DNA from: Phenylobacterium sp. J367
GTDB taxonomy: Bacteria > Pseudomonadota > Alphaproteobacteria > Caulobacterales > Caulobacteraceae
DNA length: 64,000 nucleotides
Direction of reading: 5' to 3'
NCBI RefSeq assembly: GCF_024699985.1
Contig: NZ_JAJONA010000001.1
Location: 372,001-436,000, forward strand
The position numbers and the translations under genes are program-made. This document shows, in pieces, positions 58,506 to 64,000 of this stretch (the stretch's first letter is position 1; every line of letters starts with the position of its first letter). A model generated the notes under the pieces. The model did no database searches. It was not told where the DNA came from and saw only the letters and a list, made by a program, of their open reading frames with translations.

Positions 58506-58576
58506 GGCGCGCATCCCTTTGAGGTGGCGGGCCGCCGTGGTAGGTCCCGCCGCTCTTAGAGGAACCCGACCTACCC

Positions 58577-59674
58577 ATGGCCCTGAAAGTCGCCATCGTC
58601 GGCCTGCCCAACGTGGGCAAGTCGACGCTGTTCAATGCGCTCACCCAGACCGCCGCCGCCCAGGCTGCGAACTATCCGTTCTGCACCATCGAGCCGAACA
58701 CCGGCGACGTGGCCGTGCCCGAGCCGCGCCTGGAGAAGCTGGCCGCGATCATCCCCTCGAAGGAGATCATCCCGGCGCGCATGAACTTCGTGGACATCGC
58801 CGGCCTGGTGCGCGGCGCGTCGAAGGGCGAGGGCCTGGGCAACCAGTTCCTGGCCAATATCCGCGACTGCGACGCCGTGGCCTTCGTGGCCCGCTGCTTC
58901 ATCGACGACGACATCACCCATGTGGAGGGCAAGGTCGATCCGCTGGCCGACCTCGACACCATCGAGACCGAGCTGATGCTGGCCGACCTCGAGAGCCTGG
59001 AGAAGCGGGTCACGAACCTCGAGAAGCGCGCCAAGACCGGCGACAAGGAGAGCGCCCAGACGCTCCGCCTCGTCCAGCTCGCGCTCAGCCACCTCAACGC
59101 GGGCCGCCCGGCCCGCAAGGCCGAGGTTTCTCCCGAGGACGAGAAGGCCTGGCGGATGCTCCAGCTCCTGACCTCGAAGCCCGCGCTCTACGTCTCCAAC
59201 GTCGACGAGGCCTCGGCCGCCACCGGCAACGAACTCTCCAACGCGGTGGCCGAGCGCGCCAAGCGCGACGGCGCCGACCATGTGGTGATCTCCGCCCAGA
59301 TCGAGAGCGAGATCGCCCTCCTCGACCCCGAGGAGCGCACCGAGTTCCTGGAAACGCTCGGCCTCACCGAGCCCGGCCTCAACAAGCTGATCCGCGAGGC
59401 CTATCACCTGCTCGGCCTGCAGACCTACTTCACGGTCGGTCCCAAGGAGGCCCGCGCCTGGACCATCCACAAGGGCGACACCGCCCCGCAGGCGGCCGGC
59501 GTGATCCACACCGACTTCGAGAAGGGTTTCATCCGGGCCGAAACCATCGCCTATGAGGACTATGTCCGGCTGAACGGCGAGGCGGGCGCGCGGGACGCCG
59601 GCAAGCTCCGGGCCGAGGGCAAGGAATATGTCGTCAAGGACGGCGACGTGATGAACTTCCGCTTCAACGTCTAA
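58577..59674 (+). CDS. ychF: YchF redox-regulated ATPase (OLA1-like)
   Basis: This 365-residue Obg-family ATPase has G1 VGLPNVGKSTLFNALTQ, G3 DIAGLVRGASKGEGLGNQFL, and a C-terminal TGS domain (GLQTYFTVGPKEARAWTIHK). It uses ATP rather than GTP because its G4 motif is a NxxE type (SNVDEASAA). It binds ribosomes and redox regulators. It starts at ATG 58577 and ends in repeat 59675-59717. Confidence 0.93.
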   Translation: MALKVAIVGLPNVGKSTLFNALTQTAAAQAANYPFCTIEPNTGDVAVPEPRLEKLAAIIPSKEIIPARMNFVDIAGLVRGASKGEGLGNQFLANIRDCDAVAFVARCFIDDDITHVEGKVDPLADLDTIETELMLADLESLEKRVTNLEKRAKTGDKESAQTLRLVQLALSHLNAGRPARKAEVSPEDEKAWRMLQLLTSKPALYVSNVDEASAATGNELSNAVAERAKRDGADHVVISAQIESEIALLDPEERTEFLETLGLTEPGLNKLIREAYHLLGLQTYFTVGPKEARAWTIHKGDTAPQAAGVIHTDFEKGFIRAETIAYEDYVRLNGEAGARDAGKLRAEGKEYVVKDGDVMNFRFNV

Positions 59675-59717
59675 GCATTTTCCGCCGAAGTGGAGGCCGG
59701 TTCGGCGTAGAAAATGC
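59675..59717. repeat. Long palindromic hairpin repeat after ychF
   Basis: GCATTTTCCGCCGAA (59675-59689) pairs with TTCGGCG and GAAAATGC (59701-59707 and 59710-59717) to form an extended hairpin with a central GTGGAGGCCGG loop. I recall closely similar GCATTTTCC..GAAGTGGATACCGG..GAAAATGC elements as dispersed repeats in many alphaproteobacterial genomes. It may also act as a terminator for ychF. Confidence 0.65.
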
Positions 59718-59782
59718 GCCACTCTTGATGGCGAGATCCGATCCGTCGGATTTCGCGGGCGGCCAACGAAAGAGGGGCTGGG

Positions 59783-60454
59783 ATGGGTGAGACGATCAGG
59801 ATCGCAGGGGCCGACGGCTTCGAGTTCACCGCCTACCACGAGCCCGCCTTCACGCCCCGAAAGGGCGGCGTGGTCATCCTGCAGGAGATCTTCGGCATCG
59901 ACCGGCACGTCCGGGCCGACGTCGAGCGCTGGGCGAAGATGGGCTACGAAGCCATCGCGCCCGCCCTCTTCGACCGCCGCCAGCGCGACTTCCACGCCGA
60001 GCACGACGAGGCGGGCATCGCCGCCGGCATCGCGCATGCCCGCGCCACCCCCTTCGACCAGGCGCTGGGCGACATCGCCGCGGCCCGCGACTTCCTGAAG
60101 ACCCGCGGGGAAAAGGTCTGCGTGGTGGGCTACTGCTACGGCGGCTCGCTCACCTGGCTCGCCGCCTGCCGGCTCGAAGGCCTCGCCGCCGCCTCCAGCT
60201 ACTACGGCAGCCTGGTGAAGCAGTTCGCCGGCGAGGCGCCCCGGTGCCCGACCATCGTCCACCTGGGCCGCACCGACCCCGGCATCCACGCCGACGAGGT
60301 CGCCGCCGCGGTTGGAGCGGCCAATCCGGGCGTGCCGGTCTACATCTACGAAGGGGCCGGCCACGGCTTCAACAACCAGAGCCCCGAGCGCTACAACGCC
60401 GAGGCCGCCGACCTCGCCCGCCACCGCACCCTGGAACTGTTCGACGAGGCCTGA
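59783..60454 (+). CDS. Dienelactone hydrolase family protein, copy 1
   Basis: This 223-residue alpha/beta hydrolase has the Cys nucleophile in VVGYCYGGSLTWLAACRL and the catalytic His in YEGAGHGFNNQSPERYN, with the acidic residue in HLGRTDPGIHADEV. DLH enzymes open dienelactones in chlorocatechol breakdown, but many relatives have other substrates. It is followed 3 bp later by a second copy that is clearly related but not identical. Confidence 0.82.
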   Translation: MGETIRIAGADGFEFTAYHEPAFTPRKGGVVILQEIFGIDRHVRADVERWAKMGYEAIAPALFDRRQRDFHAEHDEAGIAAGIAHARATPFDQALGDIAAARDFLKTRGEKVCVVGYCYGGSLTWLAACRLEGLAAASSYYGSLVKQFAGEAPRCPTIVHLGRTDPGIHADEVAAAVGAANPGVPVYIYEGAGHGFNNQSPERYNAEAADLARHRTLELFDEA

Positions 60455-60457
60455 GCC

Positions 60458-61138
60458 ATGGGCGGGACGATCGCGCTGAAGAGCCGCCACGACGGCTTCG
60501 AGTTCGCCGCCTACCACGCCAAGCCGACCGACGCCCGGCGCGGCGGCCTGGTGCTGATCCAGGAGATCTTCGGCGTCACCGACCACATCCGCGAGCTCTG
60601 CGACGGCTTCGCGCAAGACGGCTACGAGGTGATCGCGCCGGCCTTCTACGACCGCCTGGAGCCCGGCTTCGCCGCCGACTACAGCCCGGAGTCGATCCAG
60701 AAGGGCGTCGAGTACAGCCAGGCGACGCCCTGGGATCAGGTGGCCGGCGACGCCCAGGCCGCCATCGACGCGCTCTCAAGCCCCGTCTTCGTCACCGGCT
60801 ACTGCTGGGGCGGGGCGGCCGCCTGGCTGGTCGCCTGCCGGTGCGACGGCGTGGCCGCCGCCGCCGGCTACTACGGCCGCCGGATCAGCGAACTGGTCGA
60901 CGAGACGCCCAGGTGTCCGACGATCCTGCATTTCGGCAAGACCGACGCCTCAATCCCGCTGGAGAAGGTGGACGAGATCCGCGACAGGCATCCGGACGTC
61001 GCCATCTACCTCTACGACGCCGGCCACGGCTTCAACTCCGACCGCCGCCGCGACTACCACGCCGACAGCGCCCGCCTGGCCCGCCTGCGCACCCTCCAGC
61101 TCTTCGCCCGCAACGCCGGGATCAGGAGCGAGATGTAG
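60458..61138 (+). CDS. Dienelactone hydrolase family protein, copy 2
   Basis: This 226-residue paralogue of the previous gene shares its layout: VLIQEIFGVTDHIRELCDGF, the Cys nucleophile in FVTGYCWGGAAAWLVACRC, and the His in YDAGHGFNSDRRRDYHAD. It starts at ATG 60458. The pair probably arose by tandem duplication. It overlaps a convergent membrane-protein gene by 17 bp. Confidence 0.82.
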   Translation: MGGTIALKSRHDGFEFAAYHAKPTDARRGGLVLIQEIFGVTDHIRELCDGFAQDGYEVIAPAFYDRLEPGFAADYSPESIQKGVEYSQATPWDQVAGDAQAAIDALSSPVFVTGYCWGGAAAWLVACRCDGVAAAAGYYGRRISELVDETPRCPTILHFGKTDASIPLEKVDEIRDRHPDVAIYLYDAGHGFNSDRRRDYHADSARLARLRTLQLFARNAGIRSEM

Positions 61139-61574
61139 GCCCGCCCACCTCGATCAGCTTCCGCACCTCCGGAACCTGCTCCAGGACCCGCACCAGCGCC
61201 GCCTGGGCCGCCAGGATGCCGATGCCGGCCGCGTAGCCGGAGAATACGCCCGCCGGATAGCGTCCGCCGGCGCTGGCGCCCGCCACCTGCCAGTAGATGA
61301 ACAGCGCCGCGCCGAGCAGCAGGCCGACGCCGGTCAGGACCGACCCCGCCGTCTGTCCGAAGCCCGCCCGGAAGCTCATCCAGACGTAGCGCGTCAGCGT
61401 CCGCCGCATCGGTCCGACGAGCAGCGGGATGGTCAGCGACAGGAACAGGAAGCCCGCCGGCCAGATGATGGTCCGCTCGGCGATCAGCGGGAAACCGCCC
61501 GGCAGCCGGCCGAAGGCGTGGACCACGGCCCCGGCGTAGATCAGCGAGGCGGCCGCCACCGTCAGGTCCTGCAT
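61122..61574 (-). CDS. Membrane protein of unknown function
   Basis: The 150-residue protein has about four hydrophobic segments (LTVAAASLIYAGAVVHAFG, TIIWPAGFLFLSLTIPLLVG, SVLTGVGLLLGAALFIYWQV, YAAGIGILAAQAALVRVL). No family is recognised. It lies 75 bp downstream of another membrane-protein gene on the same strand. Nothing ties it to a pathway. Confidence 0.6.
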   Translation of the reverse strand: MQDLTVAAASLIYAGAVVHAFGRLPGGFPLIAERTIIWPAGFLFLSLTIPLLVGPMRRTLTRYVWMSFRAGFGQTAGSVLTGVGLLLGAALFIYWQVAGASAGGRYPAGVFSGYAAGIGILAAQAALVRVLEQVPEVRKLIEVGGPTSRS

Positions 61575-61649
61575 CCGTTTGAAGTTGGTCCAGGCGCGCG
61601 TAGGCCATGGCCTCCATATTGGCGCCGCCTGCGGCGGGCGTAAGGCGCC

Positions 61650-62880
61650 TCAGGGCCGGGCGGCCTGCGTCTGGCGCTCCAGGGTCTTCAGCGCGACCCC
61701 GATCGGTTCGGAGCGGTCCTTGCGGCCGCTCGCCTGCGCCTGGGCGTGCGCCCGGCGCAGCTCGGGCGCCATGCGCCGCCCCCACTCCGGATCGGCGTCG
61801 ATCAGCGGCCAGAAGTAGAGCGGCAGCCCCGCCTCGGGATCGGCCAGCGCGCGCTCGACCACGGCGCGCTCCGCGGCCGCCTCGGCCTCGACCTTGGCCG
61901 CGAGGGTCCGCATCGCCGGCTCGTCCAGGTCCGGCGCCGCCGTCCGCGGGACCAGCCCCCCAGGCCTCGCCCAGCCGCTCCACCGTCCGGCCCGTCTCGG
62001 TGGGCGAGCCGCCGGCGATCGGCCGCTCGAGCGTCGACCAGTGGAACCGGCAGCCCTCGACCCAGCAGACGTAGAGCGGGAACGGAAACGGCGACAGCAC
62101 CTCGGCGTGGCCGGTGCGCAGCGTCTGGGCCGGCTGGCCGGTCCGGGCGGCCGTGATGGAATCGAGCAGCACACGGCCGCCCAGCCGGCGCTCCTCCTCC
62201 AGCCCGGCCCGGATCGTCACCTGCGGGCGGCTGGGCGCGCCGCGCACCGCCACCACGCAGGCCTGCGCCGCCTCCGCCGAGCCCGGCCCGAACGGCAGGC
62301 GATGGCCGGTCTTCCAGACCTTGCCGGGGATAGTGGGCACCGCCTTGCAGAGATCGCCCGGCGCCACCCGCCACTCGGCCATGCCGCCCGTGATGCTGGG
62401 CTCGCGGCCATAGACCGACGGCAGGTCGAAGCGGGCGACGAGCTCGGGCGCCACCGGGCCGCCGTACTCGAGGTCGGGCTGCGCCTCCACCAGGTCGTCC
62501 GCCTCGGCGCGGAAGGGCACGGCGAACCGCGCGTTCTCGCGCTCCACCTCCGCCGCCCGCTGCGCATAACCGCCCCAGCTCAGCGCGAGCGCGATCGCAT
62601 AGCCGCCGAAATAGGCCGCCGGCAGCCAGATCAGCAGCCGCGGGATCCGCCCGCGCCAGGCGTCCGCCGCCATCCAGACGAGGCCGGCGGTCAGCAGGAT
62701 CGGCGCGACGAAGGCCACGCCGAACATGGTGAAGACGACGGCGATCGCCTCGCCCAGTGACATCAGCACCCAGATGATGAGCGCCGCGCCCATCAGCCAC
62801 GCCCAGTAGGGCCGGTAGGGCCGATGCGCTCGCGCCTTGGGCAGGTCTTCGCTGTTCTCGGGCATCTCGCCTGTCACCAT
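61650..62880 (-). CDS. Membrane-anchored hypothetical protein (one frameshift)
   Basis: From ATG 62880 the protein has three N-terminal hydrophobic segments (YWAWLMGAALIIWVLMSLG and two more to residue about 105), then a long soluble domain with paired Cys residues (LCKAVPTIPG, CVVAVRGAP and VCWVEGCRFHWSTL). One extra C in the six-C run at 61956-61961 breaks the frame. Corrected, it reads GEAWGLVPRTAAPDLDEPAM and ends KTLERQTQAARP. It is about 410 residues. No family is recognised. Confidence 0.55.
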
Positions 62881-62914
62881 AGGCGAAGCGTGCGCCGGGC
62901 GGCATGATCAATCC

Positions 62915-63704
62915 GTGACTCGCCTCCCTGCCCTCGCGCTCGGCGCCCTGGCGCTCAGCGCGCTTCCCGCCCCGGCCTTCGCGGGCGAGGCGACCTGCTG
63001 GTACGAGAACGGGGTGGTGGTGGTCACCGCCGAGGTCGCCGGCTTCGTGGGCGACTACATCCTCGACACCGGCCAGGCCCGCACCCAGCTCGCCGAGACC
63101 CAGGCCCAGGAGATGGGCTACCTCGACCCCGAGGTGACCGCGGACGTCACCGTCGCCGGGGTTACGGTCGGGCCGCTGGCCGTCCCCATCGCCGACCTCG
63201 ACGTCCGCACCGGCCTGTTCCCCACGCCGATCGCGGGCGTGATCGGCGCCGACGCTCTGAAGGGCCAGGTGGTGGACGTGAGCTTCGCGCCCTGCCGCCT
63301 GCGGCTCTCCGCGCCGGGCCGCGCGCCGGCCTTCCGGGGCCAGCGCCTGCCGCTGGCCTGGGCCGCCGGCCGCCCGGTGGTCCTGGCGGGCGCTGCGGAC
63401 GGCGCCACGGCCCTTCGGGGACCTTTCGTGGTGTCCACGGGCCTGGACGCGCCCGTGCGGCTCTCCGAGGCCCTGGCGGCCGCCCCCGGGGCTGCCAAGC
63501 CCGCCGAGCTCCAGCCCTATGGCGTGCTCAGGCCGACACTCGCCACGCTCTCCTTCGCCGGCGAGCTGATCGGCCAGGTTCCGGCCGGGCTGGCGCCCGC
63601 CGACCCCGACGTCATCGCCGGCGTCCTGGGCGCCCCCCGTGCTCGCCCGCTGGCGCGTCCGCTTCGACTTCCCGGCCGGCGCCCTGATCCTTGGCCCGCC
63701 ATGA
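62915..63704 (+). CDS. Secreted retropepsin-like aspartic protease homologue (one frameshift)
   Basis: A GTG at 62915 opens a frame with a signal peptide ending APAFA. The N-lobe has GDYILDTGQARTQLAETQA with the DTG motif at residues 51-53, then IAGVIGADALKGQVVDVSFA. A second lobe has FVVSTGLDAPVRLSEAL, where STG replaces the expected DTG. One extra C in the six-C run at 63633-63638 shifts the end; corrected, it reads GAPVLARWRVRFDFPAGALI and stops at 63704. Uncorrected, the frame runs open to the window end, so it is easy to miss. Activity is uncertain. Confidence 0.6.
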
Positions 63705-63732
63705 AAAAGGGCCCCGGTTCGCACCGGGGCCC
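63704..63732 (-). terminator. Terminator downstream of the cytochrome c1 gene
   Basis: GGGCCCCGGT (63709-63718) pairs with ACCGGGGCCC (63723-63732) around a 4-nt loop. On the minus strand the stem is followed by TTTTT (63704-63708), so it ends the leftward cytochrome bc1 transcript. It may also stop the rightward gene ending at 63704. Confidence 0.85.
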
Positions 63733-63757
63733 TCTTCGGATCGTCCTGGCGGTCGCC

Positions 63758-64000
63758 CTAATGGGCGACGTTGCGCCAGATCCGGCGGTAGCTGAACCAC
63801 AGCAGGACCGTGAGGATCAGCAGGTAGATCATCGCGCCGAAGCCGAACTCCTTGCGCTCCTCCATCTTGGGCTCAGCGGCCCACATCAGGAAGGCGGTCA
63901 CGTCCATGCCCTGCTGGTGGACCGTCGACTTGGTGCCGTCGTCGAAGGTCACCTTGTCGGTGCCCAGCGGCGGCGCCATGGCGATCGCGCCGCCCTTCGG
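63758..64000 (-). CDS. petC: Cytochrome c1, C-terminal part (continues beyond the window)
   Basis: The visible part begins PKGGAIAMAPPLGTDKV, whose AMAPPL includes the sixth haem-ligand Met of cytochrome c1, then VHQQGMDVTAFLMWAAEPKM and the C-terminal membrane anchor (GAMIYLLILTVLLWFSYRRI) ending WRNVAH. It is the haem c subunit of the bc1 complex. The 5' part, with the CxxCH site, and probably petA/petB lie to the right. Confidence 0.88.
   Translation of the reverse strand, partial: PKGGAIAMAPPLGTDKVTFDDGTKSTVHQQGMDVTAFLMWAAEPKMEERKEFGFGAMIYLLILTVLLWFSYRRIWRNVAH

Overview
The window comes from a GC-rich alphaproteobacterium. The gene content points to Caulobacteraceae, most likely a Phenylobacterium-like species: an hppD/hmgA/fumarylacetoacetase tyrosine operon, the rplY-pth-ychF, lgt-midA-pgeF and ubiK neighbourhoods, and a cytochrome bc1 gene at the right edge. 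This placement is inference from gene content; no database comparison was possible.

Region 1 (1-10327) looks like the right end of an integrated genomic island. One leftward gene set carries a divalent-cation RND pump (czcCBA type, with a DFG..DGA..VEN relay motif), an NreB-like MFS exporter with a His-rich tail, a HupE/UreJ-type membrane protein, a membrane-anchor protein and a His-rich periplasmic protein. Together they suggest nickel/cobalt (or Zn/Cd) resistance. The island ends at a 57-nt 3' fragment of a tRNA-Leu(CAA) gene that has no 5' half, which is the usual scar of tRNA-directed integration.

Region 2 (10334-23952) holds an MFS exporter, an OmpA-like protein, feoAB, and a homogentisate (tyrosine) catabolic operon of hppD, an isoaspartyl peptidase, hmgA, a small protein, a fumarylacetoacetase-family gene and marR. 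A DedA-type protein, dsbB and coq7 follow.

Region 3 (24063-32173) has a molybdopterin oxidoreductase subunit, LOG, YceI and HNH proteins. It also holds a compact, possibly undescribed locus: a TetR repressor with two paralogous membrane micro-proteins (32 and 36 aa), each behind a promoter with the same embedded operator (AGAT-N7-ATCT). gluQ and selO follow.

Region 4 (32283-44928) holds a phosphate module (DUF47/PhoU-like, Pit, a DIPP-like NUDIX protein, Na/Pi cotransporter), assorted oxidoreductases, an NhaA homologue lacking the catalytic Asp pair, and a 26-aa micro-protein ahead of a folM-like gene and folB.

Region 5 (45005-64000) is mostly housekeeping: ilvE, a MarR/response-regulator/histidine-kinase operon, proC, ubiK, lgt, midA, pgeF, prs, rplY, pth, ychF, two dienelactone hydrolases, and the C-terminus of cytochrome c1.

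Fourteen or more genes, including the essential pth, are split by single-base indels, nearly all in short G/C runs. This pattern fits uncorrected sequencing errors better than real gene decay, so the broken genes are annotated here as whole genes with the likely indel site noted. Three large palindromic intergenic repeats and one long hairpin repeat are also present.
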